Positions 25,356 through 35,080 are shown, numbered from the stretch's first letter. The stretch: 64,000 nt of DNA from Lentilactobacillus sunkii DSM 19904 (GCF_001435575.1 NZ_AZEA01000002.1:124001-188000), one strand, 5' to 3'. Program-made: numbers and translations. Notes: generated by a model not told the origin, from the sequence alone.

Positions 25356-27945
25356 ATCAATCAAATCGCAAACCGTCTTGTTCATGCTCGTCTCTGGATG
25401 CTTATCATTCATGACGATCGCAATCATATTGGCGGTCAATCACATCACCCCCTTTGGGAACCAGAATCTTCTGGTTGGCGATATGGGTGCTCAATATTCA
25501 CCGTTTTTCTCGTTTTTTAAGCATGCCATTGCGACAGAAAATTTCTCAACGTTCTCATTTCACACGGGGGTCGGTGAAAATATAGTGCCGTTGGTGGCTT
25601 ACTATCTCTTGAGCCCATTTAATGTCATTATTCTGCTGTTCTCAACCAGCCAGGTTCCAACGGCGATCACCATTATTCTGATGCTGAAAGTGAGTGCCAT
25701 TTCGGCAGCCATGAGCTTCTATCTGGTCAAACATTTTCAGAGTTTCAACTGGATGAACCCGATTTTTGCCGTGGTGTTCGGCATCTGTGGTTACGTGACC
25801 GCGAATTTCATCAACATCATGTGGCTTGACGGACTCATTTGTCTGCCATTAATCTGTTATGGAATCGATCGGATCAAGGACGGTCATTCCGGCAGTCAGC
25901 TGTTTATCTGGTTTAGTCTGTGTATCATCGTGAATTACTATATTGGTTATATGATTGGCATTTTCACAATCATTTATGCCGTCAACTTGATGTTGGCTGG
26001 CCACTTGTCCGACTCCGGAGTCAAAACCCGGCTTAGCAGGAATCTGCCCTTCATTAAGTCCTTCAGTTTTACACTGTTGTGCAGTGTTCTAACAAGCATG
26101 GTGGTGCTGCTTCCTGCAGGATTGGGGATGTTTCAAACTGCCAAAACATCACCAGGGGATGCATCTGCCATGGGTGCTGTGACTCACCCGCAATTTGGAT
26201 TTGAAGTTTTTTCTCAATTGGGCCTTGGCGGTCAGGACTACGTTAACCGACTATTCCATGCACCGGCCATCTTTTCATCGCTTGCAATTATTCTGCTGGT
26301 TTGTGTCTATTTTGTTCATCCAAAAATTAACCAGCAACGTAAAGTCGGCACTGCTTTTACGCTGATTACTTTATTTCTAAGTATGTTGATCGAGCCGGTC
26401 AATCTTGCCTGGCACATGTTCAATGAGCCGTCCGGATCGCCGTTTCGCTACTCATTTTTGCTGAGCTTCATGCTGATAGTTACCGCTTATGAAGCGTGGC
26501 TGTCGAACCCAAAGCTGATTGCCCAACGCTTTAAGTTCGGCATTCCAATAATGATCGAAGTCTTGCTGATAATCGGCTGGCTGTTCATCAAATACGGCAG
26601 TTTCACCCCGATTAGCGGTTACCTGGGACTCCAGCCCAATTCGCCGAAAATTCTAACAGGCAATTTGGTGTTGGTACTGATGTTTGCAGTTCTGGTGTTT
26701 GTTGCCCAGAAAAGATTGACCAAGATTGCATTTGGCAGTCTCGTCTTATTTGAAATGGGCAGCAACTTTGTTTCCACCCTGCAAAGCGAGCCCTTTGGCA
26801 ATCAGACAGCATATGCAACTCGATATACGCGTGAATCTGCCCAACTTTCACCGCCATCAAGCCCTGGACAGCAGCTTTACCGAAGCAATGTCAGCGATCC
26901 ACTATTAACTCCGGCGTTTACAGAACATTATTTGGGCTATAACGACCCGATGCTGTTCAACTTCAATGGCCTTCAAGAGTATAGCTCGACATTAACCGAG
27001 TCGTTGCGGCAATCATTGAAGGAACTTGGATTATTCAGCAAAAATCAACGGCGGATATCCACTGCCGGGACGACGGCCATCTCCAACATGCTTCTGGGAG
27101 TGAAATATACCCACCAGGAAAATACACCGCCGGTTCAGAACACCACTTATGTTGGCATGGGCTTTCCAGTCACCGCGAACTTTACTGCACTTAGCCTCAA
27201 GCCGGGCGATATCTTTTCGAATCTGGAAAACGTCCTTCAACGTATCAAGCCGACTACCCAGCCATACCTAATTAAAGACTCGATTTTAAAGAGCACGCGA
27301 ATCCAGACGCACCAATCAGGCGCATTTGAATTCACAATGAGGCTTACTCCCACCATGAGCGGGCCGGTGTATATGGATACGTTGGACCCAAGCTTTGATT
27401 ACTCTGCAATCTTAGTTAACGGCCACCATCTTGAGACCATTGCGAATACCCTTCATAAAAGATACCTGGTCAAGCTTGGTACATTTGGCAAAGGGCGTTC
27501 TCTGATTGTTAAAGTCAGAAGTAATCATGCCAAGACAATGGCTGAGATGAATTTTCGGACGCTCAATGAACCGCAGCTGATTGGATTAGCACAAAGATTA
27601 AAGTCCGAATCGTTTAAGCCAACTTTCAGCAACAACCGCCTTGAAGGAAACGTGACTCGGACAGACACTCGTCAGCAATGGTTGTATACGTCGATTCCGT
27701 ATGACTCCGGTTGGTCTGCTAAGGTGAACGGCCAACAAGTCATGACCAGAAAAGTCTTGGGTGACTTTACGGCAATCCCGTTATCGGCCCAACATGACAC
27801 AATCAGCATGCGTTACCGAACCCCGGGTCTGCTGATCGGCTGTTTCCTTTCGCTTTTTGGCTTGATCGGGTTTTACGCCAACTTGCTGTTCAAGCGATTA
27901 TCGGAGGTTGATGGGCGTCACTCGGAGGTTAAAAAATCACGTTAG
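25345..27945 (+). CDS. YfhO-family membrane glycosyltransferase-like protein
   Basis: An 866-residue protein; ATG 25345 is chosen because AGAGGGA lies 7 nt upstream. The N-terminal half has about a dozen hydrophobic helices with an early LLVGDMGAQYSPFFSFFKH and GENIVPLVAYYLLSPFN, hallmarks of the YfhO family (GT-C-like fold). The C-terminal extracytoplasmic domain is about 480-840, and a final TM lies at about 830-855. B. subtilis and Listeria relatives decorate lipoteichoic acid or other polymers with sugars using lipid-linked donors. Context with DedA and PAP2 fits such a pathway. The substrate is not predictable. Confidence 0.87.
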   Translation: MTFKSIKSQTVLFMLVSGCLSFMTIAIILAVNHITPFGNQNLLVGDMGAQYSPFFSFFKHAIATENFSTFSFHTGVGENIVPLVAYYLLSPFNVIILLFSTSQVPTAITIILMLKVSAISAAMSFYLVKHFQSFNWMNPIFAVVFGICGYVTANFINIMWLDGLICLPLICYGIDRIKDGHSGSQLFIWFSLCIIVNYYIGYMIGIFTIIYAVNLMLAGHLSDSGVKTRLSRNLPFIKSFSFTLLCSVLTSMVVLLPAGLGMFQTAKTSPGDASAMGAVTHPQFGFEVFSQLGLGGQDYVNRLFHAPAIFSSLAIILLVCVYFVHPKINQQRKVGTAFTLITLFLSMLIEPVNLAWHMFNEPSGSPFRYSFLLSFMLIVTAYEAWLSNPKLIAQRFKFGIPIMIEVLLIIGWLFIKYGSFTPISGYLGLQPNSPKILTGNLVLVLMFAVLVFVAQKRLTKIAFGSLVLFEMGSNFVSTLQSEPFGNQTAYATRYTRESAQLSPPSSPGQQLYRSNVSDPLLTPAFTEHYLGYNDPMLFNFNGLQEYSSTLTESLRQSLKELGLFSKNQRRISTAGTTAISNMLLGVKYTHQENTPPVQNTTYVGMGFPVTANFTALSLKPGDIFSNLENVLQRIKPTTQPYLIKDSILKSTRIQTHQSGAFEFTMRLTPTMSGPVYMDTLDPSFDYSAILVNGHHLETIANTLHKRYLVKLGTFGKGRSLIVKVRSNHAKTMAEMNFRTLNEPQLIGLAQRLKSESFKPTFSNNRLEGNVTRTDTRQQWLYTSIPYDSGWSAKVNGQQVMTRKVLGDFTAIPLSAQHDTISMRYRTPGLLIGCFLSLFGLIGFYANLLFKRLSEVDGRHSEVKKSR

Positions 27946-27978
27946 GATGAAAATCCCGCCCCACTGGAAGAGAAAAAA

Positions 27979-28021
27979 TACCCCCAGAAACCAAATATGT
28001 CGTTTTGGCTTCTGAGGGTAT
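27979..28021 (-). terminator. Terminator of the metNIQ operon
   Basis: ATACCC-CCAGAA pairs with TTCTG-AGGGTAT; on the minus strand a run TTTTTTCT follows. It lies between convergent yfhO and metQ. Confidence 0.8.
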
Positions 28022-28044
28022 TGCTGTCGATTAATAAAATATCG

Positions 28045-28905
28045 TTACTTCAGATAAGACAGTGGCTTCTGAACTTCAACTTTGGTGCCGTCGTATTTAT
28101 CTTTGATATATTTTTGAATGGTAGCATTGTGATAAAGCTTAACCAACTTCTTGTAGTTGGCGTTGTTCTTGTTCTTCTTGGCAGTTGCCAAAATGTTGAT
28201 GTTGCTCCTTGTGCTGACATCAATCTTTTCATGGAAGATTGAATCTTTCAATACGTTCAAGTGACCTTCCAAGGCAACCGTGTTGGAAATCAATACGGCA
28301 TCCAAGTCATGAACCACTCGTGGGCCGGTGGTATCATCAATTTCCTTGAATTTCAGATGTTTAGGATTGGATACAATGTCGTTGGTATTTCCAAGAGCTG
28401 GGAAGTTCTTCTTGAGCTTGATTAAGCCGGCACTTTGGAGGAGCAGCAAGCCCCGAGCGGTGTTGGCCGGATTGTTGGCAATGGCGATTGTGGCACCATT
28501 TGGAATTTGGCTGATTTTCTTGTACTTATCTGAATAAATTCCCAGTGGTTCCAAGTACGTCGTACCCAAAGCAACCAACTGGTTCTTCTTATGCTGTTGG
28601 TTGAAAGCCTGGAGATATGAATATGATTGGAAGGCATTCACATCAACGCTGCCTTGAGCCGTGGCATTGTTGAGCTGAACCCCATCAGTAATCTGTTTGA
28701 CTTTAATTTTTAATCCTAACTTTTTAGCCTGCTTACTATCTGCGATGTGATTCCAAATATCATAATCCGATCCCTGGGACCCAATTGTGATTGTGGCATT
28801 TTTTGCAGTTGATGCATTTCCTGTGAACGAATGAATACCAAACACAATACCGATAATGACCACCAGGCCAATAATTGTATAAATAATTCCCTTACTATTT
28901 TTCAT
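28045..28905 (-). CDS. metQ: Methionine ABC transporter substrate-binding protein MetQ, membrane-anchored without lipobox
   Basis: A 286-residue NlpA/MetQ-family protein: ITIGSQGSDYDIWNHIAD, VNAFQSYSYLQAFN, PLGIYSDKYKKISQIPNG and IAIANNPANTARGLLLLQ. It binds L- or D-methionine for MetNI. The N-terminal hydrophobic segment (about 7-25) lacks the lipobox cysteine seen in most relatives (it reads GIVFGIHSFTGN), so it is probably anchored by an uncleaved helix or released. The start follows AGGGAGA. Last gene of a T-box-controlled operon. Confidence 0.9.
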   Translation of the reverse strand: MKNSKGIIYTIIGLVVIIGIVFGIHSFTGNASTAKNATITIGSQGSDYDIWNHIADSKQAKKLGLKIKVKQITDGVQLNNATAQGSVDVNAFQSYSYLQAFNQQHKKNQLVALGTTYLEPLGIYSDKYKKISQIPNGATIAIANNPANTARGLLLLQSAGLIKLKKNFPALGNTNDIVSNPKHLKFKEIDDTTGPRVVHDLDAVLISNTVALEGHLNVLKDSIFHEKIDVSTRSNINILATAKKNKNNANYKKLVKLYHNATIQKYIKDKYDGTKVEVQKPLSYLK

Positions 28906-28933
28906 GTGAGATCTCCCTTAGTTTTAAATTAAA

Positions 28934-29611
28934 TTACAAATGAACCGTTTTTCTTGCCAGCCAGTCGCCCAAAAATTGAACAAGAAAGACCATTAGTAAA
29001 ATCACGAGCATAGCAGCAATGGTGACATCATTTTGATATCGGGCATAACCGATACTGATTGCGACATCCCCAAGGCCCCCCGAACCAATCGCCCCAGCCA
29101 TTGTGGTTAAGCCAATCAAACTGATGACGGTCACAATCGATGCTCGAATCAGGTCGGGCAAGCCTTCGCGCAAATATATTCTGAAGATGATTTCAAGATT
29201 CCCGGATCCCATCGACCGTGCCGCTTCAATAACTTGTGGATCAATTTCCAGCAATGCATTTTGAACCTGCCGTGCATAGAACGGAAAAATACCAACAACC
29301 AAGGGGACCAATGCTGCCGTGGTTCCGACGGTTGTATGGACAATAAAATTAGTGATCGGAAACATCACCGCCAGCAAGATAATGAATGGAATTGACCGAA
29401 GCAGATTGACAACTTTGTCCGTTAAACCGTAAACGTAGCTGTCTTCTGCGATGCCGCCTTCTTGGGTAATCACTAGGATGATTCCAACGACCAATCCAAG
29501 CACACCGGCGATAACCGATGACCAAACCGTCATATAAATGGTGTCCCAAATACCTTGAACAAATTGTGGCCAGATATGGGCAACGTTAGGAAATATTTGC
29601 TTCAGCATCAT
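28934..29611 (-). CDS. metI: Methionine ABC transporter permease MetI
   Basis: A 225-residue permease with five or so TM segments and the MetI EAA loop (LEIDPQVIEAARSMGSGNLEII), plus GLTTMAGAIGSGGLGDVAI. It overlaps the metN 3' end by 26 bp and starts behind AAGGGAG. Confidence 0.93.
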   Translation of the reverse strand: MMLKQIFPNVAHIWPQFVQGIWDTIYMTVWSSVIAGVLGLVVGIILVITQEGGIAEDSYVYGLTDKVVNLLRSIPFIILLAVMFPITNFIVHTTVGTTAALVPLVVGIFPFYARQVQNALLEIDPQVIEAARSMGSGNLEIIFRIYLREGLPDLIRASIVTVISLIGLTTMAGAIGSGGLGDVAISIGYARYQNDVTIAAMLVILLMVFLVQFLGDWLARKTVHL

Positions 29612-30677
29612 TATCAGCTCCCTTCTTGCCAGGCAATAGTTGAACTCTTACCCCGTGGCGATTTAAAAAGTTAATCCCGTCAGCCAACCTTTTGGGGGTT
29701 CCTGACAAAATGATGATGAGATACCCAATCGACGTGGTTTGAATGCGTTCAATATTTGCAAATAAGATATTCGCTTTGAGCTGATAGAGCTCGGTCAAGT
29801 CTGAGATTAATGACTCTTTTGTTGCTTTATTTCTAAATTTCAAATACAGGATTCTTTCACCTTCAGCCAAGTCCTGCAGATCCGGATCGGCTTTGATTTG
29901 CTCCAAAGCACCGGTCACGTTGGCGGATGAATCGACGAAGTTTTGCGTCAGGGCTTGTTGCGGATTCGAGAATACTTCCGCTACCTCACCCCGCTCGATA
30001 ATCTTGCCGTCATCCATCACTGCAACATGATGACAGATGGATTTTATCACCTGCATTTCATGAGTAATCAGGACGATTGTCAATCCTAATGTCTCATTCA
30101 GATGCTTAAGAAGGTCCAAAATATCGTCAGTGGTTTTGGGATCCAACGCACTGGTGGCTTCATCGCTCACCAGAATATCTGGGTCATTCGCCAAGGCTCT
30201 GGCAATCGCCACTCGCTGCTTTTGGCCCCCGGACAATTGCTCTGGATACGAATGTTCAAATTCGGCCAACCCAACAACTTCCAACAAATGCTTGGCCTTA
30301 GCTTGACGTTTTACTTTGCTAATTCGTTGGCTTAGCAACGGATATTCAACGTTGTTGAGGACTGTTCGTGAATTCAACAAATTGAAATGTTGAAAGATCA
30401 TGCCAATCTTTTTTCGAGCCTTTCTCAACTCGGAACTGGAAAGCTGCAGTAAATCTTTACCACTCACGGTTACTTTTCCAGCAGTCGGCTTTTGGAGAAG
30501 ATTGATGGTTCTAACCAATGTGCTTTTGCCGGCTCCGGAATAACCGATAATCCCGTAAATATCACCTTGTTTAATCTGTAAATTAACTTTATCGACCGCG
30601 TGGAGTGGCTTTCCATTTGACTGAAAAGTCACACTCACATCGTGAAGATCCACAATTGGGTTCTGTAAATCAGTCAT
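29586..30677 (-). CDS. metN: Methionine ABC transporter ATP-binding protein MetN
   Basis: A 363-residue ABC ATPase: Walker A GYSGAGKST (about 44-52), signature LSGGQKQRVAIARAL, Walker B ILVSDEATSALDP, and H-loop LITHEM. A C-terminal NIL regulatory domain (about 285-355; LYLKFRNKATKESLI) binds methionine and inhibits transport when the pool is full. The start follows AAGGAG, just below a Met T-box. Confidence 0.95.
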   Translation of the reverse strand: MTDLQNPIVDLHDVSVTFQSNGKPLHAVDKVNLQIKQGDIYGIIGYSGAGKSTLVRTINLLQKPTAGKVTVSGKDLLQLSSSELRKARKKIGMIFQHFNLLNSRTVLNNVEYPLLSQRISKVKRQAKAKHLLEVVGLAEFEHSYPEQLSGGQKQRVAIARALANDPDILVSDEATSALDPKTTDDILDLLKHLNETLGLTIVLITHEMQVIKSICHHVAVMDDGKIIERGEVAEVFSNPQQALTQNFVDSSANVTGALEQIKADPDLQDLAEGERILYLKFRNKATKESLISDLTELYQLKANILFANIERIQTTSIGYLIIILSGTPKRLADGINFLNRHGVRVQLLPGKKGADNDAEANIS

Positions 30678-30704
30678 ATTTTCACTCCTTACTTATTTCA
30701 TGCC

Positions 30705-30975
30705 ATCAAAAAAGCGCTCCTGTATCAATACAGAAGCGCAAAAACGCGGTACCATTCTGAGTTCATCTCATTAGTTGCCTAACAAGATCTCAATTACCAT
30801 CTCAAATTGAAATGGCAAGTCGCATAACGAGGACTACCCGTCTGTCATTTTCATTGACGATCATGACAGCCAATCATCGGCCATTTTCGTTTTCAAACAA
30901 AGATCGGCTTTCATCAACTGCCGACTCTCTGGACAATGTTTGCAAACTACTTTCCGAATCAAATTGTTTCATCAT
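30705..30975 (-). promoter_or_regulatory. T-box riboswitch, Met specifier, controlling metNIQ
   Basis: The minus strand carries the T-box sequence AATGGTACCGCG (about 30755-30744) followed by a terminator (AAGCGCTCCTGTA with TACAGAAGCGC, 30711-30738, T-rich tail). Upstream is a stem I with the AGAGAG motif (about 30930-30924) and GAAAATGGCC, whose ATG (30884-30882) sits at the specifier position. Uncharged tRNA-Met would promote antitermination. Confidence 0.87.
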
Positions 30976-30985
30976 ACTTCGTTAA

Positions 30986-32104
30986 TTACTCGATGTTCCA
31001 AACACTCTTAGCGGTCTTAATCACCAACGCCAGCTTGTTCCACTGGTCTTCTTCGGTCAAATGGTTTCCCTCTTCAGTTGAGGCAAATCCACATTGTGGT
31101 GAAATACATAGGTTATCTAGTGGAATATACTGACTGGCATCCTTGATTCTTGCCTTCAAGAAGTCCTCTGATTCCAACTCGGGTTTCTTGGAAGTGACAA
31201 TTCCGATGACTACTCGTTGGTTGCGACCGTTGTCAGCAATCTTCTTTAATGGTTCAAATCCGCCTGAACGTTCATCGTCATATTCGAGGAAAAAGCCGTC
31301 GATATGGAGTTGAGCCAGGTAATCCGCAACTGGATCATAGGCGCCGGCACCGGCCCAAGTTGAATCATAATTACCTTTGCAGACATGCATGGTAATGGTT
31401 AAATCGTCTGGTTTGCTGTCCACAATTGCATTAATTGCTTTAACCGCAGCCTCAGCCAATGGTTTGAGCTCGGGCTTCAACGTCTTGTTGGAGAAGCTGG
31501 CCCACATCCCCCACGAGGTGTCATCAAGCTGGAGATAGCGACAGCCCAAGTCGTAAAAATGTTGAACAGTCTTTTTGTAGGCTTCTATTTCATCATTTAA
31601 AAATGTGTCAAAATCGCCATCGTAGTATTCGTCAAATACTTTGGCATCCTTGTTAGGGAAGAATACCGATGGACTTGGGATGGTTTGCTTGGCAGTGACG
31701 TCTTCAGGGACGATGCTGTTCAGATGCTTGAATCCGTCAAAGAATGGATGGTCCGGATTATATTCGATTTTACCGGTAAATTTAACCCCGCCGGCACGAG
31801 TTTCTTCGCCATTGAAAATAAAGCCATGTTCTGGAACGAAGTATGTCACACCTTTTAATCCGGCAAAGAAATCAAGATGCCACCAGCTGCGACGAAATTC
31901 ACCATCGGTTACATCCTTCAAGCCAAGTTCAACCTGCTTTTTAACGATTCGACTGATTTCTTGATTTTCAACTTCACGCAGCTGGTCGACACTGATCTTC
32001 TTAGCTTCGTAATCTGCCCGTGCCTGCTTTAATTTGCTGGGTCTTAATAAACTACCAACTTCATCATACCGATATGGAAATTTTACCTTTGTTGCAACTG
32101 TCAT
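30986..32104 (-). CDS. MetE-like cobalamin-independent methionine synthase family protein (catalytic domain only)
   Basis: A 372-residue protein. The open frame extends to 32209, but AAGAGGAG 7-8 nt before ATG 32104 fixes the start; the longer frame would read through the T-box. It matches the short MetE-like (YxjG/YxjH) family: FPYRYDEVGSLLRP at the N-terminus, DVTDGEFRRSWWHLDFF, YLQLDDTSWGMW, zinc ligands in MHVCKGN (His, Cys) and CISPQCGFAST (Cys). The family transfers a methyl group to homocysteine from an uncertain donor. The Met T-box upstream supports a methionine role. Confidence 0.88.
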   Translation of the reverse strand: MTVATKVKFPYRYDEVGSLLRPSKLKQARADYEAKKISVDQLREVENQEISRIVKKQVELGLKDVTDGEFRRSWWHLDFFAGLKGVTYFVPEHGFIFNGEETRAGGVKFTGKIEYNPDHPFFDGFKHLNSIVPEDVTAKQTIPSPSVFFPNKDAKVFDEYYDGDFDTFLNDEIEAYKKTVQHFYDLGCRYLQLDDTSWGMWASFSNKTLKPELKPLAEAAVKAINAIVDSKPDDLTITMHVCKGNYDSTWAGAGAYDPVADYLAQLHIDGFFLEYDDERSGGFEPLKKIADNGRNQRVVIGIVTSKKPELESEDFLKARIKDASQYIPLDNLCISPQCGFASTEEGNHLTEEDQWNKLALVIKTAKSVWNIE

Positions 32105-32127
32105 TCCAATCACTCCTCTTAATTTTT

Positions 32128-32417
32128 CGAATAAAAAAGTCCTCATACAGGATTTACCTGTACAAGGACGAAATTGTCGTGTTACCACCTTAGTTTTCAC
32201 GCAGTTCACACTGCATGACTCATAGAGTGCTCAAGCAGATGCTCGAATACTCCAACGCGATAAGGTGCGTTCGCCATGCCGGCTTACTGAAGCTCGCCAA
32301 CATTTACTCAAAGACCATATTCACCGACTCCCAGCAGTTCACTTTCACCAAACGTGAACTCTCTAAGTGCTGTTTGTCGCCTACTCATCTTTTCACTGCT
32401 TTTGTTTATCAATTTAA
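32128..32417 (-). promoter_or_regulatory. T-box riboswitch, Met specifier, controlling the MetE-like gene
   Basis: The minus strand has AAGGTGGTAACACG (T-box sequence, about 32192-32179), a terminator formed by GTCCTTGTACAGG and CCTGTATGAGGAC with TTTTTTATT, and a stem I with AGAGAG and GGTGAA. The specifier loop GAATATGGTC contains ATG at 32318-32316. Confidence 0.87.
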
Positions 32418-32423
32418 CATTAG

Positions 32424-32451
32424 ATTTTAGGCTTTATTATGAGAATGTCAA
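32424..32451 (-). promoter_or_regulatory. Promoter of the MetE-like gene T-box leader
   Basis: -35 TTGACA (32451-32446), a 16-nt spacer and -10 TAAAAT (32429-32424) on the minus strand. Confidence 0.7.
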
Positions 32452-32612
32452 GTGAGAATTTTTAATTTTGCAATATATGTGAGCCAGGTAATTGCAAAAA
32501 TAGGATTTTACTCAGTTGCAATTTTAGTTTTTTCTACCGCTTAACGTATATAATTATGAATAAGATCTATAATAAAAGTGTTAAATCATATTATGACTTG
32601 GGGGAATAAATC

Positions 32613-34136
32613 TTGAAAAACAAACATTTTCTTTCACTCATTTGTGCTAGCTTAATTACGACTGGTGTCTTAGGTGCCGCTGCCATTATCTCGCCTAATA
32701 TCACGCCCACTGCAATTGTTGCACATGCGGCAGATACAAACTTCGATATTAGTAATTTTAAGGATGGCCAATGGTTTCTCTACTGGTTGCCTGATGATGA
32801 CATTTTGCCAGATTACATCAATAACAACTTTAGTAACCAACTAAATAGCCTGAGTGAACCAACTCAAATACCTGCCACAGCTATTAGTAATGATAGGGAT
32901 AACGGTACTGACGGACAATCATTTACAGTTTCCAGACTTCAACTTTTTCCTAATAACTTAGCAATTGTTGGATATGCTCCGTATGTTAGTGACGCCGTCA
33001 AAATAGAGGTCGGTGAGTTTTCACCAACCGGTGCAAAAATTTCAAATGGCAGCTTAAAGGTCGAACCGGCCGACGCCCAACATACAAATGACAACTATGG
33101 GATTATTGATGGCATCAACACAATTCAGAACAATAATATTGCTGTTGTTAAGATGACTCCTGTAAAAGCGAATTTGACCGGTACCTTGTATTTATTCTTT
33201 AAAAAAGCAGGAACAGGCCAATTCAAGCCAACTTATGCATATTCATATGCATTCGATAGTTCAGCTACGCCAACTCAAATTACTGATACCACTGGCACAA
33301 GCACAATTGACGCACCCACTGGATCCAAAACATTGCAATTAGCACAGACAGGATATATCGATCCACAGTGGACTGGTGGAGATTCTAACGTTAAGATCGA
33401 TGCAAATGGAAAGATTACTGGACTCGACAACCCGGATGAGGCTGGTAAATCAGTTACATTCACTATCAAAGATCAGGCAGCACCAACGGTTACACACACA
33501 TTTATCATCAGAGTTCCGGCAAAGTCTAATCCAAATAATGGTGGTGGTTCAACAAGTGTAATTACTCCAACAACACCAAGTACGCCGACACCAACGAATC
33601 CTAACTGGAATCCATCCACTCCAAAGAATCCAAATGGAACCGGCTTACCAAACTACGCTGCAGTTAAAGGTTCAGCTGTTTATGCCATCAAAAAAATCTA
33701 CATGTACAGGAGTGGCGACTTCAAGAAGTCACAACGGATTGCCACTTATCCAAAACAAAGGCGGATTAATCGACCGATGTTCGTTGTAACCGGCTATGCT
33801 CGTTCGAATGGTGGTGCATTACGATACAAGGTTCGTGACGTCAATCATCACAGCAAGACCGCTGGCAAGCGTGGTTACATTACAGCTAACCGCAAGTATG
33901 TTGTGAGAGTTTACTATCAATCGATGCCTAAGAGTAAGCAAATCATCGTTATCAATCCCAAGGGTGTTCATGCATATAAGAACCAGAACCTGACCAACTA
34001 TGTGAAGCACTTTAAGAAAGGCGCTCACTTGCGGGTCAAGAAGATTGTTAAGTATCATTTGACCAGTCGTTATCAGTTGACGAATGGGAATTATGTCACA
34101 GCTAATAAGAAACTGGTTATTCAAGGAAAACATTGA
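32613..34136 (+). CDS. Exported surface protein with Ig-like domain and two-repeat C-terminal module
   Basis: A 507-residue exported protein; the start is TTG at 32613 behind GGGGG. A signal peptide ends about VAHAADT. An N-terminal unassigned beta-rich region (about 35-215) is followed by a bacterial Ig-like segment (about 222-303; WTGGDSNVKIDANGKITGLD), a Thr/Pro linker, and the shared module with two repeats (from about 347; IYMYRSGDFKKSQRIATY, RRINRPMFVVTGYARS, GVHAYKNQNL), ending VIQGKH. No LPxTG. It is most like the C-terminus of the protein at 36803-38842, including at the DNA level. Attachment to the wall via the basic module is inferred. Confidence 0.85.
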   Translation: MKNKHFLSLICASLITTGVLGAAAIISPNITPTAIVAHAADTNFDISNFKDGQWFLYWLPDDDILPDYINNNFSNQLNSLSEPTQIPATAISNDRDNGTDGQSFTVSRLQLFPNNLAIVGYAPYVSDAVKIEVGEFSPTGAKISNGSLKVEPADAQHTNDNYGIIDGINTIQNNNIAVVKMTPVKANLTGTLYLFFKKAGTGQFKPTYAYSYAFDSSATPTQITDTTGTSTIDAPTGSKTLQLAQTGYIDPQWTGGDSNVKIDANGKITGLDNPDEAGKSVTFTIKDQAAPTVTHTFIIRVPAKSNPNNGGGSTSVITPTTPSTPTPTNPNWNPSTPKNPNGTGLPNYAAVKGSAVYAIKKIYMYRSGDFKKSQRIATYPKQRRINRPMFVVTGYARSNGGALRYKVRDVNHHSKTAGKRGYITANRKYVVRVYYQSMPKSKQIIVINPKGVHAYKNQNLTNYVKHFKKGAHLRVKKIVKYHLTSRYQLTNGNYVTANKKLVIQGKH

Positions 34137-34217
34137 CTTCAACAGTAATCAGGATGTGTTTTCATGATTACGCTGCCTGAAATAGAATGGCCTCACCATC
34201 TGTTCTGATTCTAAATG

Positions 34218-34249
34218 AAAAGCACTGGCTAATTATAGTCAGTGCTTTT
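34218..34249. terminator. Bidirectional terminator between surface protein and SDR gene
   Basis: AAAAGCACTG and CAGTGCTTTT form a 10-bp stem with A/T tails, between convergent genes ending at 34136 and 34259. Confidence 0.8.
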
Positions 34250-34258
34250 TGCTGCTCT

Positions 34259-35011
34259 TTAATTCATAGTCAATCCGCCGTCCACTGTCACATTCTGTCC
34301 GGTCAACCCACTACCTGCATCCGATCCTAGAAAAGCAACTGTTTTAGCGACGTCTTCAGGGGTCGTCACTTTCCTTAGTGGTGTACTATCCTGAATCATT
34401 TTAAAGACTTCCGGCGTAGTGACTGCACTGGCATCCGTCATCTTGAGCAAACCACCCGATACCACGTTCACGGTAATGCCATACTGGCCCAATTCCACAG
34501 CTAGATTCCGTGAAAAACCAATGAGTGCCGCTTTGGCGGTTGTGTATTGATGATAGGCCACCACTGGGTTTTGATAAAGATTGGTACCAATGCTGACAAT
34601 CTGACCACTATGCTGTTTCTTCATTGTTGGTAGTGCACTTTGAATCACATTGAACGCACCTTTAAGGGTTCCGTCCAGTTGGGCTTGATAGTCATCCCAA
34701 GTTAAATCAGCAAATTCCTGCTGCGCAACGGGATCAAATTTGAATCCGACCAACGCATTGTTGACCACTGTATCAATCGATCCAAACTTATCTAGTGCCT
34801 GCTGAATCATTCGATCGACTTCTTGGCGGTTGCGAACATCCGCTTGAATCGCAACGGCATGATCAGACCCAATCTTGGCAACAACCTGCTCTGCTAAATC
34901 CTGGCTGTGGAAATAGTTGACCACATCGTTGTAACCAAGTTTTGAAAACTGAACCGCAATTTGTGCACCTAACCCACGACTTGCACCGGTAATTAATACT
35001 GTCTTCGACAT
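34259..35011 (-). CDS. Short-chain dehydrogenase/reductase (FabG-like), downstream of a TPP riboswitch
   Basis: A 250-residue classical SDR: TGASRGLGAQIA cofactor loop (about 9-20), VNNALVGF, catalytic Ser in SIGTN and YTTAK (YxxxK), and an N-terminal Rossmann fold that fits NAD(P)H. The start is at 35011 because TTTGGAGGT precedes it. FabG-type reductases are one option, but the gene is isolated from fatty-acid genes. The only visible control element is the TPP riboswitch and terminator 70-235 bp upstream on the same strand, so its substrate may be tied to thiamine or pyrimidine metabolism. That is inference; the true physiological substrate is unknown. Confidence 0.87.
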   Translation of the reverse strand: MSKTVLITGASRGLGAQIAVQFSKLGYNDVVNYFHSQDLAEQVVAKIGSDHAVAIQADVRNRQEVDRMIQQALDKFGSIDTVVNNALVGFKFDPVAQQEFADLTWDDYQAQLDGTLKGAFNVIQSALPTMKKQHSGQIVSIGTNLYQNPVVAYHQYTTAKAALIGFSRNLAVELGQYGITVNVVSGGLLKMTDASAVTTPEVFKMIQDSTPLRKVTTPEDVAKTVAFLGSDAGSGLTGQNVTVDGGLTMN

Positions 35012-35080
35012 GTTGAATACCTCCAAATGATATTAGAATGACTACCGCTTTTTCATTAATCACAAGGAACCCATAAGCAC

